Below, one piece after another: positions 7,801-17,152 of a stretch of 64,000 nucleotides of DNA (position 1 is its first letter; the number at the start of each line of letters is the position of its first letter). The notes beneath the pieces were generated by a model. The model searched no databases, was not told where the DNA came from, and was given only the letters and a program-made list of their open reading frames with translations. Position numbers and translations under genes: made by a program. Source of the DNA: Megasphaera sp. MJR8396C (GTDB lineage Bacteria > Bacillota > Negativicutes > Veillonellales > Megasphaeraceae); contig NZ_KQ958207.1 of the NCBI RefSeq assembly GCF_001546855.1, forward strand, positions 23,904 to 87,903. The letters run 5' to 3'.

Positions 7801-8005
7801 ACGACCGCTCCTTTTGATGCTTCTTATACATTGTAGCATAGAGAGAGGCAATTTCAAACTGCAATACGACAAAAGGATGTCCGCCAGGCACCGCAGAAGG
7901 GCAGTCAAAGTGGGGGCATCCTTAATTTCATTAATTATAGGCAATTCTAGGGGCCTTGTCAAATCGGTCTCGTCTGAAAAAAATATGAAAAATCGCGAAA
8001 ACGGT

Positions 8006-8084
8006 GTGACTAAAACTAGAGTAATGTGGTATGATATTGAGTTGAGGATTGATTAAAATCAAGCATGGACTTCCATGATTTTCA
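8006..8084 (+). promoter_or_regulatory. Probable deoD promoter and leader hairpin
   Basis: A good -10 box TATGAT (8030-8035) lies 18 bases after a weak GTGACT (8006-8011). The roughly 115-base leader contains an imperfect hairpin: AAAATC at 8055-8060 and ATGG at 8065-8068 with CCATGATTTT at 8073-8082. The rest of the 354-base gap between the divergent genes 7800 and 8155 shows no coding potential that I can support. Confidence 0.45.
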
Positions 8085-8154
8085 TTCCATAACTGCCCTT
8101 TCATGTACGTTGTGAAGGTTTTTCGATAGATGATGTGTAAAGGAGGAACTATAC

Positions 8155-8862
8155 ATGAGTATTCATATTGCTGCCCGCGACGGCGAAATCGCCGATCGCA
8201 TCCTACTTCCCGGAGATCCGCTGCGTGCGAAATATATTGCTGAAAATTTTTTGGATGACACCTTCTGCTATACCCGGATCCGCAATATCCTCGGCTATAC
8301 CGGAACCTATAAAGGCGTCCGCCTGTCCGTTCAAGGGACGGGTATGGGGATTCCTTCCATTTCTATTTACGCGACGGAATTGATGCGCGACTACGGCGTC
8401 AAAAAGCTGATTCGCGTCGGTACCTGCGGTGCCATGCGCCAGGATATCAAACTCCGCGACGTCATCATGGCCCAGGGGGCGACGACCGATTCGTCGATTA
8501 TCCGCAATATTTTCGGCGGCTCGATCAACTATGCGCCCTTAGCGGACTTTACCCTCTTGTGCCAGGCTTATGGTCAGGCAGCGGCCCTCGGCGTCCCGGC
8601 AAGGGTCGGCAACGTCGTCTCTGTCGACCGCTTTTACGATGAAGAAATCGACAACGAAAAACTGACCCAGTACGGCATCATGGCCGTCGAAATGGAAACG
8701 GCCGGCCTCTATACGGCAGCGGCTAAATTCGGAGCCAAGGCCTTGGGACTGTTTACGGTCAGCGACCACTTATTGACCGGAGAAGCCTGCACGCCGGAAG
8801 AACGGCAGACGTCCTTTGATGATATGATTCAGATTGCCTTAGAAACGGCTATCTTGGAGTGA
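8155..8862 (+). CDS. deoD: Purine-nucleoside phosphorylase, DeoD type
   Basis: Phosphorolyses purine ribo- and deoxyribonucleosides to base plus (deoxy)ribose 1-phosphate in salvage. The 235-residue protein shows [10 protein letters not shown] (phosphate site) near residue 20, G-T-G-M-G-I-P-S near residue 63, and R-V-G-T-C-G-A near residue 87. It also has A-V-E-M-E-T-A-G-L near residue 178 and the catalytic-aspartate region T-V-S-D-H-L near residue 203. Length is typical of the hexameric DeoD family. AAAGGAGG precedes the ATG. The amidohydrolase gene follows after 7 bases. Confidence 0.96.
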   Translation: MSIHIAARDGEIADRILLPGDPLRAKYIAENFLDDTFCYTRIRNILGYTGTYKGVRLSVQGTGMGIPSISIYATELMRDYGVKKLIRVGTCGAMRQDIKLRDVIMAQGATTDSSIIRNIFGGSINYAPLADFTLLCQAYGQAAALGVPARVGNVVSVDRFYDEEIDNEKLTQYGIMAVEMETAGLYTAAAKFGAKALGLFTVSDHLLTGEACTPEERQTSFDDMIQIALETAILE

Positions 8863-8869
8863 GGTTTTT

Positions 8870-9694
8870 ATGAAAGTAAAAGAATTACAAGTTATTGACA
8901 GCCACTTTCACTTTTGTGACTTTCCCGGCTTCGACCAGGTAGCCCTGGCAGCCGGCTATACCAATACGGAAGAATCACTGCACCAGGCCTTTATCGAAAA
9001 CAACGTCGTCCACGGCGTCGTCATGAGCAATAAGACCTTGGATGCCAAAAAACATAACTATCCGGAGTATATGAGCTACTGCATCGGTATCGACAGCCTG
9101 ACCGGCAACGACGACATGGACAGTATCGCTGCCAATGTCGAAGAAAACTTAAAGAAAAGTCAGTGCTGCGGCATCAAGCTCTATCCGGGGTACAGCCATA
9201 TCTACGTCTACGACGAGTGGTACGATCCGATTTATGAATTGGCCGAAAAGTATGATAAACCCGTCGCCATCCACACCGGGCTGACGGCGACGGCCAATGC
9301 CCTTTTGAAATACAGCCATCCCCTGACCCTCGACGAAGCGGCTGTGCGCCATCCTAACGTCCAGTTGGTCATGTGCCACATCGGCAATCCCTTTCTGCAG
9401 GATGCCATTGCCGTCTTAGAAAAGAATCACAACGTTGCCGTCGATCTGTCCGGACTCCTTGAAGGCAAGGTGCCCGATATGGTTGCCTTCCTTCGCAATA
9501 AACGGGGCTACATTTCCATGCTCCGGGATTGGCTCAAGTATCTCGGCGCCTATGACCGGGTCATGTTCGGGACGGACTGGCCCTTGGCTAATATTGCCGA
9601 CTACATTTCATTTGTAAAAGGTTTCATCCCCGAAGCTTACTGGGATGACGTATTCTTTAATAATGCCAACCGCATCTACAAACTCGGCTTATAA
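8870..9694 (+). CDS. Amidohydrolase-family (TIM-barrel) metal hydrolase
   Basis: A 274-residue protein of the amidohydrolase 2 superfamily. Metal-ligand motifs are visible in order: D-S-H-F-H-F near residue 10, G-I-K-L-Y-P-G-Y near residue 101, A-I-H-T-G near residue 132, C-H-I-G-N-P-F near residue 166, and F-G-T-D-W-P near residue 227. It follows deoD closely and precedes queD, so it is probably cotranscribed with both. The substrate cannot be told; link to nucleoside salvage or queuosine synthesis is unproven. Confidence 0.85.
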   Translation: MKVKELQVIDSHFHFCDFPGFDQVALAAGYTNTEESLHQAFIENNVVHGVVMSNKTLDAKKHNYPEYMSYCIGIDSLTGNDDMDSIAANVEENLKKSQCCGIKLYPGYSHIYVYDEWYDPIYELAEKYDKPVAIHTGLTATANALLKYSHPLTLDEAAVRHPNVQLVMCHIGNPFLQDAIAVLEKNHNVAVDLSGLLEGKVPDMVAFLRNKRGYISMLRDWLKYLGAYDRVMFGTDWPLANIADYISFVKGFIPEAYWDDVFFNNANRIYKLGL

Positions 9695-9727
9695 GCCGGT
9701 GTGATGCACGGTAAGGGAGGAAATTGT

Positions 9728-10057
9728 TTGTACACTGTAACCAAGCGGCTGGAAGTATCCGCATCTCACCACTTAGTCCTCGACTACGCCAGCAAATGTC
9801 AAAATCTCCATGGCCACAACTGGATCATTCACGTGACCTGTCAGGCTGAAGCGCTCGATCACAACGGCATGGTCGTCGACTTCAAAAAGATTAAAGAACT
9901 GGTCCATTCCAAGATGGATCATCAGAATTTAAACGACGTCTTTGATTTCAATCCGACGGCAGAAAACATTGCCAAGTGGATTTGTGACACCGTGCCGAAC
10001 TGCGTCCGGGCCGAGGTCCAGGAAAGCGAAGGGAACGTGGCTATTTATGAAGTATAG
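9728..10057 (+). CDS. queD: 6-carboxy-5,6,7,8-tetrahydropterin synthase
   Basis: Converts 7,8-dihydroneopterin triphosphate to 6-carboxy-tetrahydropterin, the second step of queuosine precursor synthesis. The 109-residue protein has zinc ligands in S-A-S-H-H-L and L-H-G-H-N-W, the catalytic-region C-Q-N-L-H, and D-H-Q-N-L-N plus a P-T-A-E-N motif typical of QueD/PTPS. The TTG at 9728 is chosen because AAGGGAGGAAAT sits at 9713-9722. The upstream GTG and ATG at 9701-9706 lie before this site. It overlaps queE by 11 bases. FolE at 1637 can supply its substrate. Confidence 0.92.
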   Translation: MYTVTKRLEVSASHHLVLDYASKCQNLHGHNWIIHVTCQAEALDHNGMVVDFKKIKELVHSKMDHQNLNDVFDFNPTAENIAKWICDTVPNCVRAEVQESEGNVAIYEV

Positions 10058-10679
10058 TCTCTGTGTCAATGAGATCTTCGACAGCATCGACGGCGAAGGG
10101 AAGACGGCCGGCCAGCTGGCTTCCTTCATCCGCCTGTGCGGCTGTAACCTGCGTTGTTCTTACTGTGACACGACCTATGCCTTTACGGAAGGGAAGGACA
10201 TGGACGTCGACGACATCGTAAAACAGGTGTCGTACCCCCACGTTACCCTGACCGGCGGCGAACCCCTCTGTCAGGACGTGCATGCCCTGCTGGCGGCCCT
10301 AAAAGGCCATAGCGTCAATATTGAAACCAACGGCAGCGTCGACATCGAACCCTATTTTAAGTACGATCACGTCTGGTTCACCGTCGACTACAAGAGCCTG
10401 TCGTCGGATATGGCCGGCCGGATGCTGGAGAGTAATTTTGAAAAACTCCGGCCTCAGGATGTCCTGAAGTTCGTCGTCGGCGACGAAGCCGACCTCAAGC
10501 AGGCCTTAGCCGTCTACCGGCGCTATCAGCCGAAGTGCGCTGTCTACGTCGGGGCGATCTTTGGACAGATTGAGCCGGCGCAGATCGTCGACTTTATGAA
10601 AGAACATGAACTGATGGACTGGCACCTTCAGGTCCAGCTCCATAAAATCATCTGGGATCCTCAATTGCGAGGAGTATAA
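10047..10679 (+). CDS. queE: 7-carboxy-7-deazaguanine synthase, radical SAM
   Basis: Rearranges 6-carboxy-tetrahydropterin to 7-carboxy-7-deazaguanine using an iron-sulfur cluster and S-adenosylmethionine. The 210-residue protein starts MKYSLCVNEIFDSIDGEG. It carries the cluster motif C-N-L-R-C-S-Y-C near residue 31, T-L-T-G-G-E-P-L near residue 68, and N-I-E-T-N-G-S near residue 92. ATG at 10047 lies inside the end of queD. It is the last gene before a strong terminator. queC, queF and later pathway genes are not in this window. Confidence 0.93.
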   Translation: MKYSLCVNEIFDSIDGEGKTAGQLASFIRLCGCNLRCSYCDTTYAFTEGKDMDVDDIVKQVSYPHVTLTGGEPLCQDVHALLAALKGHSVNIETNGSVDIEPYFKYDHVWFTVDYKSLSSDMAGRMLESNFEKLRPQDVLKFVVGDEADLKQALAVYRRYQPKCAVYVGAIFGQIEPAQIVDFMKEHELMDWHLQVQLHKIIWDPQLRGV

Positions 10680-10690
10680 CCAAAAACGAC

Positions 10691-10732
10691 AAAACGCCGT
10701 TATCCGCAGAGCTGCGGGTAACGGCGTTTTTT
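10691..10732. terminator. Strong bidirectional terminator overlapping the exonuclease 3' end
   Basis: AAAACGCCGTTATCCGCA (10691-10708) pairs with TGCGGGTAACGGCGTTTT (10713-10730) as an 18-bp stem with one G-U pair and a GAGC loop. T and A tracts flank both sides. The stop codon and last codons of the minus-strand exonuclease lie inside the hairpin, so one element ends both queE and the convergent gene. Confidence 0.9.
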
Positions 10733-11335
10733 AAAGATGGCCCGGTCATCTTCTAACATGTGGTGGAAACAGAATAACGTAGCGTCCGTATCGGTCAGGC
10801 TGTCATGCCAACTGCGGTGGTTGTCATAGCCATAATAGGCGGCGCAGTTTCGCAGTTTGGCATAGGTGATGGTCTTCGTTTCCTTATAGTGGATGAGAGA
10901 AAAAGCCTCGGCCAGGTCCAGGTAGATATCGCGGTCGGGCAGGACGACGCCCGATTCATAGAGGCGTTCGATATCGTTGAAGGTACCGTAGCCGACGATG
11001 AGGTCTGCGTCCATGAAAAGACGGCTGACTTCATCGGCCCAGAGGATGAAGGGATCTTCATGGGCGACTTGTTCCGGCGTGATATGATTGACTTCCATCG
11101 CTTCGTCCCATCGTTCCGTGTGGATGGGTTTGAAATAGCGGTTCAAGAGAACCTGGCCAAAACCATTCATGATGGAAAGCTGAATGATTTCGGCATCTGC
11201 CGTAAGTCCCGTCGTCTCTAAGTCGAGGGTCAGGATGCGGGCCGGATCGAGTCCGCGGATCGCTTCTTTGATAGCCGGCGACAGGCGGATGCTTTGGCGA
11301 CGGGCCTTTTCCTTTTTGGACAGCATCTTTTTCAT
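10700..11335 (-). CDS. DEDDh-type 3'-5' exonuclease (DnaQ-like)
   Basis: A 211-residue protein starting MKKMLSKKEKARRQSIRLSP. The ATG at 11335 follows AAAGGAGG on the minus strand; an in-frame ATG at 11356 lies upstream of this site and is less likely. The exonuclease core begins with L-T-L-D-L-E-T-T-G-L (Exo I) near residue 35. It has N-H-I-T-P-E near residue 86, V-G-Y-G-T-F-N-D (Exo II) near residue 116, and ends with W-H-D-S-L-T-D-T-D-A-T (Exo III, His and Asp) near residue 178. It is monocistronic and probably acts in DNA or RNA end processing. Confidence 0.85.
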   Translation of the reverse strand: MKKMLSKKEKARRQSIRLSPAIKEAIRGLDPARILTLDLETTGLTADAEIIQLSIMNGFGQVLLNRYFKPIHTERWDEAMEVNHITPEQVAHEDPFILWADEVSRLFMDADLIVGYGTFNDIERLYESGVVLPDRDIYLDLAEAFSLIHYKETKTITYAKLRNCAAYYGYDNHRSWHDSLTDTDATLFCFHHMLEDDRAIFKKRRYPQLCG

Positions 11336-11427
11336 GGAAAAACCTCCTTTCTTCACAATAACGGTATTATTATAGGAAGAAAGGAGGTTTTTGTCAATTT
11401 ATAGCAGGAAATAGGCGGGCGAAGTGA

Positions 11428-12906
11428 TTATTCGTAATAGCCATTCGGTTTTTCCGAGAAGTTGATAAGGATGTTCTTGGTCTGCATGTAGTGGTACATG
11501 GTCGACTTATCCGTTTCACGGCCGATACCGGAGAGTTTATAGCCGCCGAAAGGAGCGCCGGCCGGCAGGGCATTGTAGGTGTTGACCCACATACGACCCG
11601 TCTGCACGCCTTTGGCTACGCGCAGAGCACGGTTGATGTCGCGGGTCCATACGGCGCCGCCGAGACCGTAAATGCTGTCGTTCGCCATATCGATGACTTC
11701 TTCTTCCGTATCGAAGGGGATGATGACGACGACCGGCCCGAAGATTTCTTCCTGGGCGATGCGCATGTCATTCTTGACGTCGGCGAAGATGGTCGGACGG
11801 ATGAAGTTACCTTTTTCGAGGCCGTCGGTGGTGATCTTTTCACCGCCGCATACCAGGCGGGCACCTTCTTTTTTGCCGAGTTCGATGTAGCTCAAAATCT
11901 TTTCGAGCTGCCGTTCGTCGACCTGAGCACCCATCTGCGTTTCTTTCAGCCAAGGCAGGCCGACTTTGACGCGGTTGAAGCGTTCAGCCAATTCGTTTAC
12001 GAATTTGTCGTAAATGCTGCGCTGTACGAAGATACGGGAACCGGCGCTGCAGACCTGGCCCTGGTTGAAGAGGATGCCGAATTCGGCGCCTTCCATAGCC
12101 ATGTCCCATTTGCAGTCTTCAAAGAAGATGTTAGCCGATTTGCCGCCGAGTTCAAGGGTAGCCGGAATGAGTTTTTCCTGAGCTGCTTTGTAGACGTCGC
12201 GGCCGATTTCCGTCGAACCCGTGAAGGCCAATTTCTGGATATCCGGATGGTCGAGGAGATACTGACCGGAACGGGAGCCCTTACCGGTAATGATATTGAC
12301 GACACCGGCAGGCAGGACGCCTTCTAAGAGGTGCATCAATTCGAGGAGGCTGAGGGACGTCGAGCTCGACGGTTTGAGGACGATCGTGCAGCCGGCAGCC
12401 AAGGCCGGAGCCAGTTTCCAAGCACCCATGAGGAAGGGGAAGTTCCAGGGGATGACCTGGCCGACGACACCGATCGGTTCATGGATGACGATACTCATCA
12501 TGTTTTCATCGAGGCTCGAGACGCGGCCTTCTTCGTCGCGAAGGACGGCGGCAAAGTAACGGAAGTGGTCGGCACTGTACGGGATGTCGATGTTTCTCGT
12601 TTCACGAATCGGCTTGCCGTTGTCGAGGGATTCGATGAGGGCTAGTTTATCGGCGTTCTGGTCGATAACATCAGCGATTTTTAAGAGGATGTTCTGACGG
12701 TCGATGGGGGATACCTTTTTCCAAGCCGGGAAAGCAGCTTCGGCGGCACGGACGGCAGCGTCGACGTCTTCTTTCGTCGCTTCGGCGCAGACCGATAACT
12801 GTTCACCGTTAGAAGGATTGAAGGCTTTGAAGGTTGAGCCGTCGCTGGCGGGAACCCATTTGCCGTTAATATAGAGGTCGTAAGATGAGCGAATAGCATT
12901 TTCCAT
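11428..12906 (-). CDS. NAD(P)-dependent aldehyde dehydrogenase
   Basis: A 492-residue cytosolic enzyme oxidising aldehydes to carboxylic acids. Motifs in order: I-P-W-N-F-P-F near residue 150, L-K-P-S near residue 176, F-T-G-S-T-E-I-G near residue 228, the general-base glutamate in L-E-L-G-G-K near residue 251, and the nucleophilic cysteine in N-Q-G-Q-V-C-S-A-G near residue 285. E-E-I-F-G-P-V near residue 383 and P-F-G-G-Y-K-L-S-G near the C-terminus complete the set. Full length for the family. It stands alone, with a 565-base non-coding region upstream. The natural aldehyde is not evident. Confidence 0.93.
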   Translation of the reverse strand: MENAIRSSYDLYINGKWVPASDGSTFKAFNPSNGEQLSVCAEATKEDVDAAVRAAEAAFPAWKKVSPIDRQNILLKIADVIDQNADKLALIESLDNGKPIRETRNIDIPYSADHFRYFAAVLRDEEGRVSSLDENMMSIVIHEPIGVVGQVIPWNFPFLMGAWKLAPALAAGCTIVLKPSSSTSLSLLELMHLLEGVLPAGVVNIITGKGSRSGQYLLDHPDIQKLAFTGSTEIGRDVYKAAQEKLIPATLELGGKSANIFFEDCKWDMAMEGAEFGILFNQGQVCSAGSRIFVQRSIYDKFVNELAERFNRVKVGLPWLKETQMGAQVDERQLEKILSYIELGKKEGARLVCGGEKITTDGLEKGNFIRPTIFADVKNDMRIAQEEIFGPVVVIIPFDTEEEVIDMANDSIYGLGGAVWTRDINRALRVAKGVQTGRMWVNTYNALPAGAPFGGYKLSGIGRETDKSTMYHYMQTKNILINFSEKPNGYYE

Positions 12907-13275
12907 GAATTAACACTCCCTTTTTGTATGATTTTAAAATTTAAGTAAAAATTGTTCTTTGTTATTGCTAAATGCATTATAGCATAAGTGTACGAAAATG
13001 GTCAATATTGTACTAAAAAGAACGTAATACAAAATGGTTTATGAAAAAAAGTGAGATATATGGCGCCTTTTGCCATGCTTACAAATAGAAGAAAACCATG
13101 TGATTCCCTTATTATAGTACGCAAATAGAAAGTACTTCTCCTATTTTTTTACGAGGAAACATCAGGTAACGTCACTCGCTCATGCTGCAAAATCCTTGAC
13201 AAACGAAGGGGGATTCGGATTCGTATATATTATTTTGAAGATAAAGAGATTTTTCTGGGTCTTATAAATCCATAC

Positions 13276-13438
13276 TGCAAAGGGCGCGGTACAGGTCAAC
13301 CATCTTAGGGGCTTGTAAGGCGGAATGGACAGACTTAACGTTCTGAAAGGTTGCTTACCGCAACGGTGGGGCCTTGCGATCGGTTACGAAAGGTGCCGGT
13401 TTGCAAATATCAGGAAAGCACGCTAAAATAGATAGCGT
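13276..13438 (+). ncRNA. Candidate structured RNA or 5' leader upstream of HAD phosphatase
   Basis: In an otherwise empty 565-base gap, nested pairings suggest a folded RNA. A closing stem pairs TGCAAA (13276-13281) with TTTGCA (13400-13405), continuing as GGCGC (13283-13287) with GTGCC (13393-13397). An inner 7-bp stem pairs GTAAGGC (13315-13321) with GCCTTGC (13371-13377). A hairpin GTTGC-TTACC-GCAAC lies at 13350-13364. A further hairpin ACGCTA/TAGCGT (13420-13438) ends 33 bases before the HAD start. I recognise no known riboswitch family. A TTGACA at 13196 has poor spacing to the TATATT at 13226. Bases 12907-13195 show no feature. Confidence 0.45.
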
Positions 13439-13471
13439 ACACAACAAGTATAGATTTCAGGAGTATAGCCA

Positions 13472-14119
13472 ATGTATAAATACGTCTTATTTGACCTCGA
13501 TGGAACTTTAACTGATTCTAAAGAGGGTATTATTAATTCCGTGGCCTATGCCTTAGAAAAGATGGGCATTTCTTCAGAAGGCCGCCTCGATCCGCACGTC
13601 ATCGTCGGACCGCCGCTCTTAGATACCTTTGAAGGCTATTATGGCTTTTCCCCGGAAAAAGCCCGTCAAGCCTATTCCTTTTTCCAGGAACGGTACAGTA
13701 CGATTGGAAAGTTTGAAAACCGTGCTTTTGAAGGCATCGTTCCTTTATTAAAGAATTTAAAAGAAAAGGGCATTCGCTCTTTTGTGGCCACTTCGAAGCC
13801 TCAGGTCCATGCCGAAGCGATTTGTGAAAAATTCGGTCTAGCACCGTATTTAGAAGCCATTGCCGGTCCTGCCATTGGTGGCACCGATTCTAAGGCTGAC
13901 GTCATGGCTCGTATCTTAAAAGGCATCGGATCCATTCAAAAAGGGGAAGCAGTCATGGTCGGCGACCGTAAATTCGATATCATCGGCGCTCACGAACTGG
14001 GCCTTCCCGTCATTTACGCTGGCTACGGCTACGGCAATGGAGCGGAACGAAAAGAGTATCGTCCCGATTATATCGCCGAGACCGTTGAAGACCTCGGCCG
14101 GATGCTGCTTTCTGACTGA
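13472..14119 (+). CDS. HAD-superfamily phosphatase, phosphoglycolate phosphatase-like
   Basis: A 215-residue hydrolase with motif I F-D-L-D-G-T-L-T-D at residues 7-15, motif II in F-V-A-T-S-K-P near residue 107, and a lysine and aspartates in V-M-V-G-D-R-K-F-D-I-I-G-A near residue 167. A helical cap after residue 18 marks HAD subfamily IA, similar to phosphoglycolate phosphatases. The exact substrate is unknown. The ATG has CAGGAG upstream. A possible folded leader precedes it, so it may be post-transcriptionally regulated. Confidence 0.85.
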   Translation: MYKYVLFDLDGTLTDSKEGIINSVAYALEKMGISSEGRLDPHVIVGPPLLDTFEGYYGFSPEKARQAYSFFQERYSTIGKFENRAFEGIVPLLKNLKEKGIRSFVATSKPQVHAEAICEKFGLAPYLEAIAGPAIGGTDSKADVMARILKGIGSIQKGEAVMVGDRKFDIIGAHELGLPVIYAGYGYGNGAERKEYRPDYIAETVEDLGRMLLSD

Positions 14120-14218
14120 CTCATTCACTGCGATGGCCGTAAGGCACAGTGACCTATAAATATATACTGATTTTATGTAAGCTATATTATACGACATATC
14201 ATGATAAGGAGTGTTTTT

Positions 14219-17140
14219 ATGAAGTTACAAGAAAAACAAAAGATTCACGGCTTTACTGTTGAGCGTTCGCAGTACGTTCCGGAACTCCACAGCCAGGCTT
14301 ATGAACTGCATCACGACCAGTCCGGTGCCCGTCTGCTTTATATTGAAAATGACGACGACAATAAGGTCTTTTCCATCTCCTTCCGGACGACGCCGTCGGA
14401 CAGCACCGGTGTGCCTCATATCTGCGAGCATTCGACCCTTTGCGGTTCCCGGAAATTCCCGTTAAAAGAACCCTTCGTCGAATTGGTCAAAGGTTCGCTC
14501 AATACCTTCCTCAACGCCATGACCTTCCCCGATAAGACGATGTATCCCGTGGCCAGCCGTAATGCCGCCGACTTCAAGAATTTGATGGACGTTTACATGG
14601 ACGCCGTCTTCTTCCCGAATATGTTAAAGGATAAACAGGTCTTGATGCAGGAAGGCTGGCATTACCATCTCGATTCGGCCGACAGCGACCTCATTTACCG
14701 CGGCGTCGTCTATAATGAAATGAAAGGCGTCTTTTCGTCGCCCGATTCCCAGCTTGAACGGCACGTCATGGAAAATCTCTTCCCCGATACGACCTATGGC
14801 GTCGAATCTGGCGGGGATCCCGACGACATTCCAAATCTGACCCAGGAAGACTTCGTCAAATTCCACGGCACGTACTATCATCCGGCCAACAGCTATATCT
14901 TCCTCTACGGCGATATGGACATCGACCAGACCTTGGCCTTCATCGATGGCGAATACCTTAGTAAGTTCCAGCTCCAGTCCGTCGATTCGGCCATCGGCCG
15001 CCAGGCTTTCCCAGGCAGCACCGTAAAGACCTATCCTTACGGCATCGCCTCTGGGGAAAAAACGGAACACAAGACCCTCCACAGCCTGACCTACGTCATC
15101 GATCAGGCCCTCGATCCGACGGTCGCCTTGGCCTTTAAAGTCCTGACCTACGTCCTTCTCCAGTCGCCGGCAGCGCCCCTTAAGAAGGCTCTCGTCGATG
15201 CCGGTCTTGGCAAAGATATTTCCGGTGACTTCCAGGACGGCATCCTGCAGCCTTTGTGGGGCATCTCCGTCAACGGCTCCGATCCGGATAAGCAGGACAA
15301 GATCATGCCCATCGTCACCGATGTGTTGCGCCGCATGGTCAAAGACGGCCTCGACAAGACGCTGCTTACCGGCGCTTTGAACCGGACGGAATTTACCCTG
15401 CGTGAAGCCGACTTTGCCGGTCGTCCTAAGGGCCTCATCTATGCCATTCGCTGCATGGATACTTGGCTCTATGACCTCGATCCCTTAGAAGCCTTGTCTT
15501 ATGAAAAATCCCTCGACGTCCTGCGTAAGGGCATCGACAGCGGTTATTTTGAAGACTTGATTCAGCGCTATATCCTCGACAATTCCTACTACGCCCTGGT
15601 ATCCTTGGTACCGGAACCGGGCCTTACGGAAAAACGCGATAAAGCCTTAGCCGATAAGTTGGCAGCTTATAAAGCGTCGCTTACGAAGGAAGAAATCGAT
15701 GCCATCGTCGCCGAATCGGCAGCCCTGAAACAGCGCCAGGCTACACCGGACACGCCGGAAGCCTTGGAATCGATTCCGACCTTATCCCGGGACGACCTCG
15801 AAAAGAAAATCGATACGGTAGTCATGCATAAAGAACAGCTCGGCGATGTGACCTTGTGCCACGTGCCGGACGAAACGAATGGCATTACCTACATCAATGC
15901 CTACTTCGACCTTCACGGCCTGACGCGGGAAGAAATTTCCTATGCCTATCTCTTGAGCGATATCCTCGGCGATATTGACACCAAGTCCCATACGTATGGC
16001 GAATTGGCGTCCCTCATCGACCTCTACACCGGCGGCATCGGCTACAGTGTTTCGGCCTATTCCAACCGCGTGGACAATACCGATTACATGCCGGTCTTCC
16101 GGATCAAGGCCAAGGGATTAGCCCTCAATTTCGACAAATTGATCGACCTTTTGCGGGAAATCTCCTTGGAAACGGTCTTTACCAATAAGGAACGACTGAT
16201 CGAACTCGTCGACGAAATCAAGGCTGGCTGGGATATGGACACCTTCCGCCGGGGTCATACGATCGTCATGCACCGCGTCTTATCGTACGTCTCGCCTGTA
16301 GAAGCTTTCTGCGATGCCGGAGAATTCTCGTACTATGAATTCATCACCGACATTGCCAAACGCATCAAGACCGATGCCGATGACATCGGCGAAAAACTGG
16401 CAACCCTCATGGAAAAAATCTTCAGTCGTTCGGCCCTGACCTTAGAAATGACGGCCAGTGACAGCGATTGGGAAGGGGCCAAAGCCAGTGCTTCCAGCTG
16501 GACAAAAGCCCTGCCGCAGGGAGAAAAACGGACCGGTCTCTGCGACTTTGGCCTCAGCGCCAAGAACGAAGGCATCATGACCAGCGGTACCGTCCAGTAT
16601 GTCGCTAAAGGCGGCAATTTCCGCGGTCACGGCTACGACTATACCGGTGCCCTGATGGTCCTCGACACGATCCTCCAGTACGGTTACTTGTGGACCAAGG
16701 TCCGCGTCCAAGGCGGGGCCTACGGCGCCTTTACCCGCTTCTATGACAACGGCGACATGGTATTTTGCTCCTACCGCGACCCGAACCTGCGCTCCAGCGT
16801 CGAAGCCTATGACGGCTTGGCGGAATACTTAAAGACCTTTGACGTATCGGATCGGGAAATGACGAAATACGTCATCGGTACCCTGAGCCGCATCGACGTG
16901 CCCTTAACGCCGTCCCTGCGCGGTGAAAAAGCTATGACCCGCTACTTTACGGGAACGACGGATGAAGTCGCCCAGGCTCGCCGCGATCAGCTCCTGGCGA
17001 CGACGGTCGCCGATATCAAGGCGTTGGCCCCTCTCATCGGATCGGTCATGGAAGACAACAATCTCTGCGTCATGGGTAGTGAAGCGACGATTCGCCAGGA
17101 AAAAGACCTGTTTACGAACCTCGTTTCCCTTCCCGACTAA
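14219..17140 (+). CDS. M16C insulinase-family metallopeptidase, PreP-like
   Basis: A 973-residue zinc protease resembling presequence protease. The inverted zinc motif H-I-C-E-H (HxxEH) lies near residue 67 within G-V-P-H-I-C-E-H-S-T-L-C-G. A downstream glutamate ligand fits G-V-V-Y-N-E-M-K-G-V near residue 165. The long two-half layout with an M16C-associated domain in the middle and F-R-G-H-G-Y-D-Y-T-G-A-L late in the sequence is typical. AAGGAG at 14205-14210 supports the ATG at 14219 rather than 14201. It probably degrades peptides in the cytosol. gluQ follows closely. Confidence 0.92.
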   Translation: MKLQEKQKIHGFTVERSQYVPELHSQAYELHHDQSGARLLYIENDDDNKVFSISFRTTPSDSTGVPHICEHSTLCGSRKFPLKEPFVELVKGSLNTFLNAMTFPDKTMYPVASRNAADFKNLMDVYMDAVFFPNMLKDKQVLMQEGWHYHLDSADSDLIYRGVVYNEMKGVFSSPDSQLERHVMENLFPDTTYGVESGGDPDDIPNLTQEDFVKFHGTYYHPANSYIFLYGDMDIDQTLAFIDGEYLSKFQLQSVDSAIGRQAFPGSTVKTYPYGIASGEKTEHKTLHSLTYVIDQALDPTVALAFKVLTYVLLQSPAAPLKKALVDAGLGKDISGDFQDGILQPLWGISVNGSDPDKQDKIMPIVTDVLRRMVKDGLDKTLLTGALNRTEFTLREADFAGRPKGLIYAIRCMDTWLYDLDPLEALSYEKSLDVLRKGIDSGYFEDLIQRYILDNSYYALVSLVPEPGLTEKRDKALADKLAAYKASLTKEEIDAIVAESAALKQRQATPDTPEALESIPTLSRDDLEKKIDTVVMHKEQLGDVTLCHVPDETNGITYINAYFDLHGLTREEISYAYLLSDILGDIDTKSHTYGELASLIDLYTGGIGYSVSAYSNRVDNTDYMPVFRIKAKGLALNFDKLIDLLREISLETVFTNKERLIELVDEIKAGWDMDTFRRGHTIVMHRVLSYVSPVEAFCDAGEFSYYEFITDIAKRIKTDADDIGEKLATLMEKIFSRSALTLEMTASDSDWEGAKASASSWTKALPQGEKRTGLCDFGLSAKNEGIMTSGTVQYVAKGGNFRGHGYDYTGALMVLDTILQYGYLWTKVRVQGGAYGAFTRFYDNGDMVFCSYRDPNLRSSVEAYDGLAEYLKTFDVSDREMTKYVIGTLSRIDVPLTPSLRGEKAMTRYFTGTTDEVAQARRDQLLATTVADIKALAPLIGSVMEDNNLCVMGSEATIRQEKDLFTNLVSLPD

Positions 17141-17152
17141 GGCGTGGCTTCC

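Noticed and set aside
7801..8154. Plus-strand open frame spanning the gap before deoD
   Set aside because: It continues from the antisense of DUF4931, lacks a ribosome site and crosses the probable deoD promoter.
11491..12327. A 278-codon plus-strand frame opposite the aldehyde dehydrogenase
   Set aside because: The dehydrogenase on the minus strand has all family motifs; the opposite frame has none.
13276..13438. 6S RNA as identity for the folded leader
   Set aside because: The closing stem and bubble are suggestive, but length is short, promoter spacing is poor and no terminator follows before the HAD gene.
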